A DNA stretch of 64,000 nucleotides from Mycobacterium barrassiae (GCF_025822765.1 NZ_JACKUK010000023.1:62001-126000); one strand, 5' to 3'; shown: positions 24,661 through 34,398, numbered from the stretch's first letter. The notes: generated by a model not told the origin, from the sequence alone. Numbers and translations: made by a program.

Positions 24661-25728
24661 ATGCCGATCATCCCTCGCGATCCATCGGCGATCACCGCCG
24701 GTTGGCTCAGCGAAGTGCTTAATGCGGACGTGCAGGCCTGCAAGGTCGAACAGATCGCTGTCGGAGTGGGGCTGCTCGGCCGACTGTTTCGCGTCCATCT
24801 CGAGGGCGGGCCCGACCTGCCTGCGACGGTGGTCGTGAAACTCCCCACCCTCGACACTACGGCGCGAGTGAACCTGTGCGAAGAGCTTGACTTCTACCTA
24901 CACGAGGTCCAGTTCTACCAAGACGTCGGCACCGCCAACCCCCTTCCTCCGGCACGACACTACTTCGCCGCCATCGATGGTGACACGCACGACTTCGTGC
25001 TGGTGCTCGAGGATTTGAGGAGGCTGCGCCTCGCAGACCAGCTCGTCGGATGCACCCCCGAGGACGCAGCGACGGTCATCGACGCCATCGCCCGGCACCA
25101 CGCCCATTGGTGGGACAACGACCGGCTCGCCGCGCTGCACTGGTTGCAGCCCTTCACCACACCGCCGTTCATCGAGGTCCTCGTGGCGAACTATCGCGCC
25201 GCATGGCCCAGATTCCTCGACCTCGTGGGATCCGACCTGTCCCCCGCGATGCGTGACTTCGGCGACCGGTTTGCATCGTTGATGCCATGGTTCATCGCGG
25301 AGTTCGCCCGTGAACCCCATACTTTCCTGCACGGCGACTTGAGGCTTGACCAGCTCTTCTTCGCTGTGGAGGACGATGACCCACCGGTGACCGCACTCGA
25401 CTGGCAAATCGCCTCCAGAGGCCGGGGCGCTTGGGATGTCGGCTACTTCATCTGCCAGAGCTTGACTCCCGAAACGCGACGCAACGTCGAGGAAGAGCTT
25501 GTCGAGCGGTACGCAACACGGCTCGCACAGCACGGAATCGCTTACCGCCGTGACGATTTGCGGCGTGACTACCGGACGACCGCGGCGTGGTGCTTCATCT
25601 ACCCGGTCATGGCCGGCGGCCGGATTGAGGTCGCCAACGAACGAAACCTGCAGTTGGCCCACACCATGCTGACTCGGTGTGTGGCGGCGATCGAGGACCA
25701 TGACGGCTTGTCATTGAGACCCGACTGA
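24661..25728 (+). CDS. APH/ecdysteroid-kinase-like phosphotransferase
   Basis: A 355-residue protein-kinase-like phosphotransferase. Visible motifs are TVVVKLP (beta-3 lysine, near 58-64), the Brenner-type motif HGDLRLDQLFF with H224 and D226, and LDWQIASRGRGAWDVGYF with D247. The metal-binding asparagine usually found five residues after D226 is glutamine (Q231). Its stop lies 2 bp before the giant cyclase gene, so the two are surely co-transcribed. It follows a good GGGGAGG site. Substrate unknown. The pair interrupts the aftC-msrB adjacency of M. tuberculosis. Confidence 0.88.
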   Translation: MPIIPRDPSAITAGWLSEVLNADVQACKVEQIAVGVGLLGRLFRVHLEGGPDLPATVVVKLPTLDTTARVNLCEELDFYLHEVQFYQDVGTANPLPPARHYFAAIDGDTHDFVLVLEDLRRLRLADQLVGCTPEDAATVIDAIARHHAHWWDNDRLAALHWLQPFTTPPFIEVLVANYRAAWPRFLDLVGSDLSPAMRDFGDRFASLMPWFIAEFAREPHTFLHGDLRLDQLFFAVEDDDPPVTALDWQIASRGRGAWDVGYFICQSLTPETRRNVEEELVERYATRLAQHGIAYRRDDLRRDYRTTAAWCFIYPVMAGGRIEVANERNLQLAHTMLTRCVAAIEDHDGLSLRPD

Positions 25729-25730
25729 CA

Positions 25731-28700
25731 ATGGCCGAGAACCACCGCCCCTGCGCCACCTGCGGCACGCCGAACGAAGAGGACGCCCGCTTCTGCGAGG
25801 GCTGCGGCGCATCGCTGGCCCGCGTCTGTGCGACGTGCGGCGTCGAAGCGCGTGCGACAGCGCGCTTCTGCCGAGGCTGTGGTGCGCCCCTCGACACGGA
25901 GTCCGCTCGGGTGCCCGGCACCCCCGATGCGGGGCCGGTGCGCAAGACCGTGACGGTCATGTTTGCCGACCTCGCAGGTTCGACGAGTTTCGAGGAACGT
26001 GTCGACGCCGAGACGGCTCGGGAGGTCATCGGCGGCTATCACGACCTTCTGCGTTCGGTGGCTCAGCACCATCGCGCCGGTGTGACCAAATACATCGGTG
26101 ACGGTTTCATGGCCGTCTGGGGGGTGCCCGAGATCCTGCCCGACGACGCGGTGCACGCCGTCGACGCCGCAGTCGAGCTGCAGGAACGCTTCGTGGACCT
26201 GGCGGGCCGGGTCGCCGAAACCCACGGGGTGGAGCTCGCGCTGCGGGTGGCCGTGAACACCGGCGAGGTGGTGGTCGGGGCCGGTGACGCCGACCTCGTC
26301 GGTGATGCGTTGAACGTCGGCGCGCGGCTCGAATCCGAATGTCCGCGCGGCCGCGTCGTCGTCGGCGAGGAGACCTGGCGGGCCACGCGCGGCCACTACG
26401 GGTTCGAGTCTCTAGGCGATGTTCAGGTGAAGGGCCGGACCGCTCCGGTCGCGGTGTACCAATGGGTGGCCCGCCAGGCCGAGGCCGCAGATGCCGCCCC
26501 CTTCGTCGGCCGCGGCGACGAGCTGCGCCGGCTTCAGTCCGCGATGGACGATGCGCTGTCCACTCGGACCGCCCGGTTGGTCACTGTGATCGGCGACCCC
26601 GGGGTGGGCAAGAGCCGATTGGCCGCTGAATACGCGTCAGGTCAGCGCGATGCACGGGTGGTCGAAGCACGGTGTGTGCTCGAAGGCACCGTGGCGCTTG
26701 GCCCACTCGTCGAGGTGCTCCGTGCCAGCGATCTCGAAACCGATGTTCCCCCAGGTATTCCCGAACGTGACCGACTGCTGCGCGACCTCGATGGGTTGGC
26801 AAGCGGGGTGCCTGGATCCGTCGAGGAGAACTTCTGGGCACTGCGCCGGTTCATCGAGGTGCTGGCGACGAGCCAGCCCGTCGTTTTAGTGCTCGACGAC
26901 ATCCAGTGGGCGGACACCCTGTTACTCGACTTCATCGAGCATCTCGTGGAGTGGGTGAAGGACGTTTCGGTCCTGGTGTTGGCGCTCGCCCGGCCGGAAC
27001 TGCGCGACATCCGGCCCGAACTGGTCGCTGTAAGCAGGTGGGCATCCGAAGCTGTTCACCTCGGCGGTCTCGACGCAGGCGCGACCGCAGAACTCGCCGC
27101 CAAGGTACTGGGCACCACCCGGCTGCCGGACGAATTGCTGAACCGCCTCCCGTCATCGACGGGCGGCAATCCCCTGTTCGTACGTGAGCTGATCGGAATG
27201 CTGGCGCACGACGGGGTTCTCGTCGAGGAGCCCCACGGCTGGCGGCTCACCATCGACGTGGACGCCATCTCCATCCCGCCGACGATCCATGCGCTGCTGG
27301 CATCGCGCCTGGAACGACTGGAGGCCGCCGATCGGCGCGTACTCGAGATCGCCTCGGTGGTCGGTAGCGACTTCTCGGTGGGCGCCGTGCGCGCACTCAC
27401 CAATCGGAGTGCAGAGGGAATCAAGTTGTCACTCAACCGGCTTCGTCGACTGGAGCTGGCTCAGCCAAGCGGGGCCTATGTCGGCGACGAACCGGTATGG
27501 CGATTTCACCACGTGCTGATTCGCGACGTGGCGTACCGCCGCCTGTTGAAGTCCGACCGCGCGGATCTGCATGAGCGACTTGCCGACTGGGTAGCTGAGG
27601 GTGGTCAAAGTGTGGCGGTTGACCCCGACGAGATGGTCGCCAGGCATCTCGAAGCCGCCTACACTTACCGAAGCCAGCTCGGCCCCCGCGATGACCAATC
27701 CCGCGACCTGGCCGTCCGATCCGCGCGCCGTTACGCAGCATCCGCGCGTCGTGCCCTCGATCGCGACGAGTTGGTCTCCGCCGGGACGCAAGCGGCCCGC
27801 GGGGCGGCCTTGGCAGCATCCGACGAAGCGCTGCACGCCGATCTGCTCTTGATCGGATGCGAGGCGTTCTTGTCGGCCGGTGACGTGACGGCCGGCGCCC
27901 CGCTCGTCGACGAACTCGAAAGTATCGCCGACGACAACCTGGCGCCATGGGCGACGTGCTACCGCTGCCAGTTCGTCATCTACACCGACCCAGAACGTCT
28001 GCTCGAAGTCGAGGCCCGCCTGCACGACGCCATCGCCGAATTCAGCCGTCGCAAAGACCCTGCGGGACTTGCCAAAGCGCACCGGGTCCGTGCCGGCGCG
28101 CGAGGACGTCTCGGCCGCATCGGCGACAGCGAGATCGACCTTTTCGAGGCACTCATCGCAGCCCGAGAGAGCGGCGACCACCGGCAGATCACCGCTGCAC
28201 TCGGTGCGGCACCCGGTGCCGCGCTGTGGGGACCGAGCCCCGTGCCGAAGGCGGGCGGCCGATGCCTTGACGTGGTGCGCATGCAGCGGATGACCACCGC
28301 GGCACCGTCGCTGGAGGCCACGTCACTACGGCACCTGGCCGTACTCGAACTATTGCGGGGTCGACCGGACAAAGCGCGCACGATGCTGGCCGACGCTCAC
28401 CAGGTGGTCGCCGACCTCGGCCTGCGACACGGTGTGATGGAAACCGAACTCTTCGCGGGAATCATCGAAATGATGGAGGGCGACGCCGTCGCCGCCGAAC
28501 CGCACTTCCGCACGGCGCTGGAAGGTTTGGATGCTCTCGGCGTGGGTGCCGATGCGGGACAAGCCGCCGCATTTCTCGCGCGTTCGGTGCTCGCCCAGGG
28601 GCGGATCGATGAAGCTGACCGGTACGCCACCGAAAGTGAACGTCTGGCCGGTCGCAACCTCAAGACTGCAATCGCCTGGCGCGCCGTGAGGGCCGAAATT

Positions 28701-31700
28701 CTGGCAGCGCAGAGTCGCCATGCTGACGCGGCAGCGATGGCGCGGGAAGCGGTGGCGGTCGCCGCGGGAACCGACCTGGTGCTCGACCACGCTGAGGCCT
28801 GTCTGGCGCTCAGCAGGGTGCTCGCAAGCGTAGGAGACACCAAGGGTGCCGGCGTTGCACGCTCCGATGCCGAGGCTTTATATGTCGCAAAGGAAGTGAC
28901 GGCGCGGGTCGACCGGATCGCAACATCCGACATGCCCTCCCCGCCTGGTGGTGCGGAAGCTGAGTCGTCGCGGCTGGCCCTCGCCAACCGAGCAAGTCGA
29001 AAGATTGATACTGCGTGGCGTGCCTTTCAATCGCACGACATCGACGGTGCGTTGACCGACTTCTCCGACCAGATCGGCTACGACGATCACCGACGATTCA
29101 GTGGTGTTCCGGTCAAGGACATCGCGGAGTTGCACACTGCGACGGCGCGTGCCCGCGAACAATTTCCGTACACTGAGTGGGTAACTCTCGCCGTACGAGG
29201 CGAGCGACTGGAACTGCGCTCGATACGCATGTGGGATGACGCCGGCAACGAATCAACCACCTTCAACGTATTCGAACTCGATGAGCGAGAACACATTCAG
29301 TACTGGGGCCGCTTCGATGACGACGACTTCGAAAGCGCGTATCGCGAACTCGACGAGCGCTACTACGCTGGCGAAGGCGCGCCGTTCGCCGAATCCGGCA
29401 CCGTGGCGACGAACTGGACGCTCGCCGTAAATCGAGCCGACTTCGACACGCTGTTCGGCGAACTCACCGCCAAAGACTTCCACCTCGAAAATCGATCGCG
29501 CTCGGCGTTTCCGGACCGCTCGGCACCGGAGTATCGCACCACCTTGGAAGATCTCGCGGCCATGGTGGTTTCGGCGCGGGCTTGGCCGTCGGTGATGTCA
29601 TGGGTGTCTCCGAATTGGTGCGTAGCTCGTTGCGAGCGAGACGCCGTCGGAAAGGACGGCGAGAAGTACGCGTGGCACTTTCTCATTGCGTTCGAGTTTC
29701 GTGACGGGCGCGTTGCGTCCATGTGCGAGTTCGAGCTTGACGACGAGCACGCGGCCTTCGCCTATGTCGCCGACCGCCTACGTAAGAGCACCAGCAGACT
29801 TCGGATCAATAATCGCGCCAGTGAACTCGCCCAAGCGGCTTCGCAGGCGCTGCAGGCGCATGACGTCGACGCACTTCGTGTCGAACCCGCCGCTCATTTC
29901 GTCTACGACGACAGACGGAGAATTACCGGTGACCCGATTCGTGACGCCGCCGATTTGCATGCCGCGACCGAGCGGATCCTCGACAGTTACCCACACACCG
30001 AGTGGCGCACGATCGCGGTACGCGGCGACCGTCTCGAAATGCACTGGAGTCGCCTATGGGACGACGACGGTAACGAGGCGCGAACTCTCAATGTGATGGA
30101 GTTCGACGGCGCCGGGCGCCTCGAATACTTCGGGCGTTTCGAGGAAGACGATTTCGGCGGCGCTTACCGCGAACTCGATCGGCGCTATTACGCGGGAGAG
30201 GGGGCAGCTTTCGCCGAAGCCGGCGCGGTGGGGACCGAATGGGCAATCGCGGTGAACGACGGCGACTACGTCAAGGCGTTCGGCGAACTCATTGGTCCCG
30301 ACGCCAGCTTCGAGAATCGCTCTCGCTCGGCATTTCCAGATCCCTCGATAATTGCCTTGGGTACCACTTACCAAGATTTGAACACCGTGGACGGGCGGAC
30401 GCGAACATGGCCGTCGGTGCTCTGTCCCTTATCGCCGACCGTGGGCGTCGCCCGCCTCGAGCAGGAAACCACCGGACGCGATGGTGAGCGGTATACGTGG
30501 ACCTGGATCTCCGTGACCGAGATCCAGGGCGGACGGTTTGCATCCGCTTGCCTCTTCGAACTCGACGATGAAGAGGCCGCATTCGCCTATGCCGAAGAGC
30601 GGATGCGGGCGAGCCTAGGCCGACTGTCCGTGACGAACGCGTCATGCGACATCTTGCCCGGTTTCTTCAATGCGCTACGGGCCCACGATGTCGACAGCGC
30701 CCTCGGCCATTACGCAGATGAATACGAGTACGACGATCACCGACGCCTCGGGGGTGCTCCGGTCGTCGGCCGTGACGCGATGCGCGCAGCAATGAAGCGA
30801 CTGCTCGAGGACTATTCACACTTTGAATTCCGGGTGCTCGCGGTCCGCGGTCAGCGCCTGCATCTCGTCTGGAGTCGCCTTTCCGACGACGAGGGGAACG
30901 AGTCCATCACGTACTACGTGGACGAGGTAGACGACAACGGGAAGATCACGTATCACGGCCGCTTCGATGAGGGTGACTTCGAAGCCGCCTACCGCGAACT
31001 CGAACGGCGCTATTACACCGGAGAGGGCGCGGCGTTCGCCGAAAACGGGCTTCCGGCGAGCGATGCGCCGAGGGCGATCAGCCAGGATGACCTCGACACC
31101 CTGTTCGGCAATATCATGTCGGCGGATGCGCGTGTCGAAACCCGCTCCCGCAGAGCCTTTCCCGATCGATCAGCCAGCGAACTTCGCGCCGGCTTCGAAG
31201 CACTCAACACGCTGGTGACCTCGAAGCGCGTGTGGAATTCGGCGGTGGCATGGATTTCTCCGACATGCAGCATCACCCGGCTGGAGCGAGAGGCGATCGG
31301 CATCGACGGTGAGACATATCGATGGTCGATGATTCTCGTCACCGAGCATCGAGGTGGGCTGGTCACTTCGATTTGCGAGTTCGACCCCGACGACGAAGAC
31401 GGCGCGTTCGCCTATGTCGAACAGCGAGTACAGGCTCAGTCCAGCCGGCTTGCGGTCACGAATCAGGCATCGGAAACGGCGGGGCGGTTCTTCGATGCAC
31501 TCCGAGCCCGGGACAGCGAACGCGCCGCCGCCTGCTACTCGGAACAGTTCGTCTACGCCGATCGTCGAAGCCTCAGCGGTGACCCCATTGCGGGCCGTGA
31601 CGGGATGCGTCTGGGAGTCGAGCGCATGCTCGCACAGTTCACCCAGTACGACTTCCGTGTCTTGGCGGTCCGCGGTCAGAATCTGCTCCTCGCGTGGAAT

Positions 31701-33926
31701 TGCGAGTCAGATGCTGACGGAAACACGACTGGCGGGCTCACGGTGTTCGAAGCGGAAAACGGACTGATCACGTATCACGGACGCTTCGACGAGGATGACT
31801 TCAACGGCGCGTACCGCGAACTCGACCGTCGCTACTTCGCAGGTGAGGGCGCCGCGTTCGCACAATCCGGTGCCACTGCCACCGACGCGATAATGGCGTT
31901 GAACACAAGTGATTTCGATCGGCTGCTCGGGGAGCTGTGCACTCCCGACATGCGCGTTGAGAACCGCACGCGGTCAGCGTTCCCGGACCGCTCGATCACC
32001 GACTTGCGCGCCAGCTTCGGACAGCTGGATTCGATGGTCACGTCGACCCGCAGCTGGCTATCATCGCAATACTGGATCACGCCGAACCGTGCCGTGGGCC
32101 GCCTGGAGCGCGACGCCACAGGAGACAGCGGAGAGCAGTACGCGTGGTCCAGAGTTCTGACCATCGAGTTCCGCGACGGCCTGATGGCGTCGATGTGCGA
32201 GTTCGAGGTCGACGACGAGGCTGCCGCCTTCGCGTATATCGACGAAAAAGCACGGCAGCCCCGTAGCCGACTGGCGCTCACTAACCGAAGCGTTGAGTCA
32301 GCTGACAAGCTCTACACCGCGATGAACGCTCGCGACATCGACGCGACGATGGAGACCATCTCGGGCGAGTTCGTGTACGACGACCGCCGGCGGCTCAGCG
32401 GTGATCCCGTCAACAGCAGGGCCGAAGTTCGAGCGGCGTTCAAACGAGTACTGGATCACTACTGCCGATTTGAGAGCCGTATCTTGGCGGTTCGCGGTGA
32501 CCGCCTGCATCTGCACTGGGCGCGCTGGTCAGACGATTCCGGCAACGAAGCGGTCCACCTCCACGTTTTCGGCGTCGACAACGACGGACTGCAGGATTAC
32601 GAGGGCCGCTTCGACGAAGACGATTTCGAAGGTGCCTACCGTGAATTCGAGCACCGCTACTATTCCGGCGAAGGTGCTGCGTTTGCACTCGCCGGCGCAG
32701 TGGCGGCCGACTACGTACTTGCACTCCACCGCATGGACCTCGACACCCTGTTTGGCGAGTTGACCTCGCCCGACTTTCGTCTCGAGAATCGGTCGGGCTC
32801 CGCTTTCAATGACCGCTCGGCGGCCGAATTGCGGGCCAGCTTCGAGGATCTGGACGCGATGATGGCCTCGCAGCAGTTGCGGCATTCTGTGGTGCGTTGG
32901 GTTTCACCGACGGTGATGGTCGCACGCTTCGATCGCGAGGGCGTAGGGCACGGTGGCGAGCGTTACGCATGGAGTCAGATCGACGTCGGCGAAATTCGAG
33001 ACGGATGGTGCACCCGCGCATGCCAATTCGATCTTGAGCAGGAAGAGGCCGCGTTCGCCTACGCCGAAGAATGGGCAGCACAGACAACTAATAGTCGATT
33101 GGCGGTCACTAACCGGTCGTGTGAGCTGACGGTCGCCTTGAACTCGGCCCTGCACGAAACGGATATTGACGCCGTGATGCGGTGCTTTTCGAACTCCCTT
33201 GTGTATGACGACCGCAGACGACTCAGCGGCGATCCAATCCACGACCACGCCGGGTTCCGGACCGCATTCGAGCGAATCTGCGATCAGTACAACCAATTCG
33301 AATACCGCTTCCTCGCCGTTCGTGGCGACCGATTGAACCTGAGCTGGAGCCGGTGGTCGGACAATCCGGGGAACGAGACTGCCTACCTGCATGTGTGCGA
33401 GATCGGCGACGACGGACTAATAGCCTACGAAGGCCGCTTCGACGAGGACGCCTTCGAAGGTGCGTACCGAGAGCTCGAAAGGCGCTTTTACGCCGGCGAG
33501 GGCGCCTCGTTCGCCGAAGCCGGCGCGATAGCGACCGAAGTCGTGACTGCACTCAACCGCGGCGACTTCGACAAGGTATTCGGCGAACTCACCGACCCCG
33601 ACGCCCCTATCGAGAATCGGTCCCGGTTGCCCTTCCCGAACCGCTCGACCAACATGCTCCGCGCCAGCTTCGAGGACTTGGACACCATGGTCGCGTCGAC
33701 GCGGATATGGTTCTCCGCCCTGTGTTGGGTGTCGAACTCGTGGGGCATCGTCCGTTTCGAGAGGGAAGCCGTCGGCAAGGACGGCGAGCAGTACAGGTGG
33801 ACGCATCTCGTCGCGGCCGAGATCCGCAACGGCCGGATCGCGTCGATGTGCGAGTTCGAGGTCGATGACGAGGCTGCGGCCTTCGCCTACGCCGAGGAAC
33901 GGGTGCGTCCGGCGGAAAATCGTTAA
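25731..33926 (+). CDS. Giant class III adenylate cyclase / STAND ATPase with six tandem double-NTF2-like units
   Basis: A 2731-residue protein. In order: two zinc ribbons (Cys 8/11/22/25 and 33/36/47/50); a class III cyclase domain (about 70-250) with metal aspartates D80 and D124, ATP-selecting K120, and the N...R pair in GDALNVGARLE; a STAND/AAA module with Walker A GDPGVGKS (288-295) and Walker B VVLVLDD (384-390); a helical TPR-like region (about 560-1075); and six tandem units at residues 1081, 1356, 1631, 1906, 2180 and 2456. Each unit seems to be two SnoaL/NTF2-like modules. The catalytic set is complete, so cAMP production is likely. The repeats may sense ligands or scaffold partners. 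It is coupled to the upstream kinase gene. Confidence 0.9.
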   Translation: MAENHRPCATCGTPNEEDARFCEGCGASLARVCATCGVEARATARFCRGCGAPLDTESARVPGTPDAGPVRKTVTVMFADLAGSTSFEERVDAETAREVIGGYHDLLRSVAQHHRAGVTKYIGDGFMAVWGVPEILPDDAVHAVDAAVELQERFVDLAGRVAETHGVELALRVAVNTGEVVVGAGDADLVGDALNVGARLESECPRGRVVVGEETWRATRGHYGFESLGDVQVKGRTAPVAVYQWVARQAEAADAAPFVGRGDELRRLQSAMDDALSTRTARLVTVIGDPGVGKSRLAAEYASGQRDARVVEARCVLEGTVALGPLVEVLRASDLETDVPPGIPERDRLLRDLDGLASGVPGSVEENFWALRRFIEVLATSQPVVLVLDDIQWADTLLLDFIEHLVEWVKDVSVLVLALARPELRDIRPELVAVSRWASEAVHLGGLDAGATAELAAKVLGTTRLPDELLNRLPSSTGGNPLFVRELIGMLAHDGVLVEEPHGWRLTIDVDAISIPPTIHALLASRLERLEAADRRVLEIASVVGSDFSVGAVRALTNRSAEGIKLSLNRLRRLELAQPSGAYVGDEPVWRFHHVLIRDVAYRRLLKSDRADLHERLADWVAEGGQSVAVDPDEMVARHLEAAYTYRSQLGPRDDQSRDLAVRSARRYAASARRALDRDELVSAGTQAARGAALAASDEALHADLLLIGCEAFLSAGDVTAGAPLVDELESIADDNLAPWATCYRCQFVIYTDPERLLEVEARLHDAIAEFSRRKDPAGLAKAHRVRAGARGRLGRIGDSEIDLFEALIAARESGDHRQITAALGAAPGAALWGPSPVPKAGGRCLDVVRMQRMTTAAPSLEATSLRHLAVLELLRGRPDKARTMLADAHQVVADLGLRHGVMETELFAGIIEMMEGDAVAAEPHFRTALEGLDALGVGADAGQAAAFLARSVLAQGRIDEADRYATESERLAGRNLKTAIAWRAVRAEILAAQSRHADAAAMAREAVAVAAGTDLVLDHAEACLALSRVLASVGDTKGAGVARSDAEALYVAKEVTARVDRIATSDMPSPPGGAEAESSRLALANRASRKIDTAWRAFQSHDIDGALTDFSDQIGYDDHRRFSGVPVKDIAELHTATARAREQFPYTEWVTLAVRGERLELRSIRMWDDAGNESTTFNVFELDEREHIQYWGRFDDDDFESAYRELDERYYAGEGAPFAESGTVATNWTLAVNRADFDTLFGELTAKDFHLENRSRSAFPDRSAPEYRTTLEDLAAMVVSARAWPSVMSWVSPNWCVARCERDAVGKDGEKYAWHFLIAFEFRDGRVASMCEFELDDEHAAFAYVADRLRKSTSRLRINNRASELAQAASQALQAHDVDALRVEPAAHFVYDDRRRITGDPIRDAADLHAATERILDSYPHTEWRTIAVRGDRLEMHWSRLWDDDGNEARTLNVMEFDGAGRLEYFGRFEEDDFGGAYRELDRRYYAGEGAAFAEAGAVGTEWAIAVNDGDYVKAFGELIGPDASFENRSRSAFPDPSIIALGTTYQDLNTVDGRTRTWPSVLCPLSPTVGVARLEQETTGRDGERYTWTWISVTEIQGGRFASACLFELDDEEAAFAYAEERMRASLGRLSVTNASCDILPGFFNALRAHDVDSALGHYADEYEYDDHRRLGGAPVVGRDAMRAAMKRLLEDYSHFEFRVLAVRGQRLHLVWSRLSDDEGNESITYYVDEVDDNGKITYHGRFDEGDFEAAYRELERRYYTGEGAAFAENGLPASDAPRAISQDDLDTLFGNIMSADARVETRSRRAFPDRSASELRAGFEALNTLVTSKRVWNSAVAWISPTCSITRLEREAIGIDGETYRWSMILVTEHRGGLVTSICEFDPDDEDGAFAYVEQRVQAQSSRLAVTNQASETAGRFFDALRARDSERAAACYSEQFVYADRRSLSGDPIAGRDGMRLGVERMLAQFTQYDFRVLAVRGQNLLLAWNCESDADGNTTGGLTVFEAENGLITYHGRFDEDDFNGAYRELDRRYFAGEGAAFAQSGATATDAIMALNTSDFDRLLGELCTPDMRVENRTRSAFPDRSITDLRASFGQLDSMVTSTRSWLSSQYWITPNRAVGRLERDATGDSGEQYAWSRVLTIEFRDGLMASMCEFEVDDEAAAFAYIDEKARQPRSRLALTNRSVESADKLYTAMNARDIDATMETISGEFVYDDRRRLSGDPVNSRAEVRAAFKRVLDHYCRFESRILAVRGDRLHLHWARWSDDSGNEAVHLHVFGVDNDGLQDYEGRFDEDDFEGAYREFEHRYYSGEGAAFALAGAVAADYVLALHRMDLDTLFGELTSPDFRLENRSGSAFNDRSAAELRASFEDLDAMMASQQLRHSVVRWVSPTVMVARFDREGVGHGGERYAWSQIDVGEIRDGWCTRACQFDLEQEEAAFAYAEEWAAQTTNSRLAVTNRSCELTVALNSALHETDIDAVMRCFSNSLVYDDRRRLSGDPIHDHAGFRTAFERICDQYNQFEYRFLAVRGDRLNLSWSRWSDNPGNETAYLHVCEIGDDGLIAYEGRFDEDAFEGAYRELERRFYAGEGASFAEAGAIATEVVTALNRGDFDKVFGELTDPDAPIENRSRLPFPNRSTNMLRASFEDLDTMVASTRIWFSALCWVSNSWGIVRFEREAVGKDGEQYRWTHLVAAEIRNGRIASMCEFEVDDEAAAFAYAEERVRPAENR
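28971..29795 (+). repeat. Tandem unit 1 of the giant cyclase (275 codons)
   Basis: Codes for residues 1081-1355. Contains the recurring landmarks YDDHRRFSG, GRFDDDDFESAYREL, NRSRSAFPDRS and CEFELDDE in the order shared by all six units. Confidence 0.85.
29796..30620 (+). repeat. Tandem unit 2 (275 codons)
   Basis: Codes for residues 1356-1630. Landmarks are YDDRRRITGDPI, GRFEEDDFGGAYREL, NRSRSAFPDPS and CLFELDDEEAAFAYAEER. Confidence 0.85.
30621..31445 (+). repeat. Tandem unit 3 (275 codons)
   Basis: Codes for residues 1631-1905. Landmarks are YDDHRRLGGAPV, GRFDEGDFEAAYREL, TRSRRAFPDRS and CEFDPDDEDGAFAYVEQR. Confidence 0.85.
31446..32267 (+). repeat. Tandem unit 4 (274 codons)
   Basis: Codes for residues 1906-2179. 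Landmarks are YADRRSLSGDPI, GRFDEDDFNGAYREL, NRTRSAFPDRS and CEFEVDDEAAAFAYIDEK. Confidence 0.85.
32268..33095 (+). repeat. Tandem unit 5 (276 codons)
   Basis: Codes for residues 2180-2455. Landmarks are YDDRRRLSGDPV, GRFDEDDFEGAYREF, NRSGSAFNDRS and CQFDLEQEEAAFAYAEEW. Confidence 0.85.
33096..33923 (+). repeat. Tandem unit 6 (276 codons)
   Basis: Codes for residues 2456-2731, the C-terminus. Landmarks are YDDRRRLSGDPI, GRFDEDAFEGAYREL, NRSRLPFPNRS and CEFEVDDEAAAFAYAEER. Confidence 0.85.
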
Positions 33927-33935
33927 CGTGGAGGC

Positions 33936-34352
33936 ATGACGACCCCTGCTCCCAAACTGCAGCTGACCGACGACGAGTGGCGCAAGAAGCTCACCCCGGA
34001 GGAGTTCCACGTGCTGCGTCAGGCAGGCACCGAGCGCCCCTTCACCGGCGAGTACACCGACACCAAGACCGAGGGTGTCTACGAGTGCCGGGCCTGTGGC
34101 GCCGAACTGTTCCGCAGCAGCGAGAAGTTCGAATCGCACTGCGGCTGGCCGTCGTTCTTCGATCCGGCCAGCTCCGATGCGGTGATCCTGCGCGTCGACG
34201 ACTCGCTGGGCATGCACCGTGTCGAGGTCATCTGCGCGAACTGCCACAGTCACCTCGGCCACGTCTTCGAGGGCGAGGGCTACCCCACGCCGACAGATCA
34301 GCGCTACTGCATCAACTCGATCTCGCTGCGCCTGGCACCCTCAAAGTCGTAG
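33936..34352 (+). CDS. msrB: Peptide-methionine (R)-S-oxide reductase MsrB
   Basis: A 138-residue cytosolic repair enzyme reducing methionine-R-sulfoxide in proteins. The resolving/zinc cysteines (CRACG and CANCH), the HCGWPSF motif and the catalytic C125 in RYCINSISL are all present. It starts 9 bp after the giant cyclase stop, but in M. tuberculosis (Rv2674) it follows aftC, so it may keep its own promoter or now be read through from the inserted pair. Confidence 0.96.
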   Translation: MTTPAPKLQLTDDEWRKKLTPEEFHVLRQAGTERPFTGEYTDTKTEGVYECRACGAELFRSSEKFESHCGWPSFFDPASSDAVILRVDDSLGMHRVEVICANCHSHLGHVFEGEGYPTPTDQRYCINSISLRLAPSKS

Positions 34353-34369
34353 CGCCGAACGCGCGGCTG

Positions 34370-34398
34370 CTGCGAAATTCTGCGGGTGGATTTCGCAG
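34370..34398. terminator. Hairpin between msrB and the convergent secreted-protein gene
   Basis: A perfect 9-bp stem CTGCGAAAT/ATTTCGCAG with an 11-nt loop begins 17 bp after msrB and lies just beyond the convergent gene at 34422. It is a probable bidirectional terminator. Confidence 0.65.

Noticed and set aside
28971-33923. Possibility that the six tandem units are an assembly error
   Set aside because: The units differ from each other at many positions and the frame stays open, so they are not duplicated reads.
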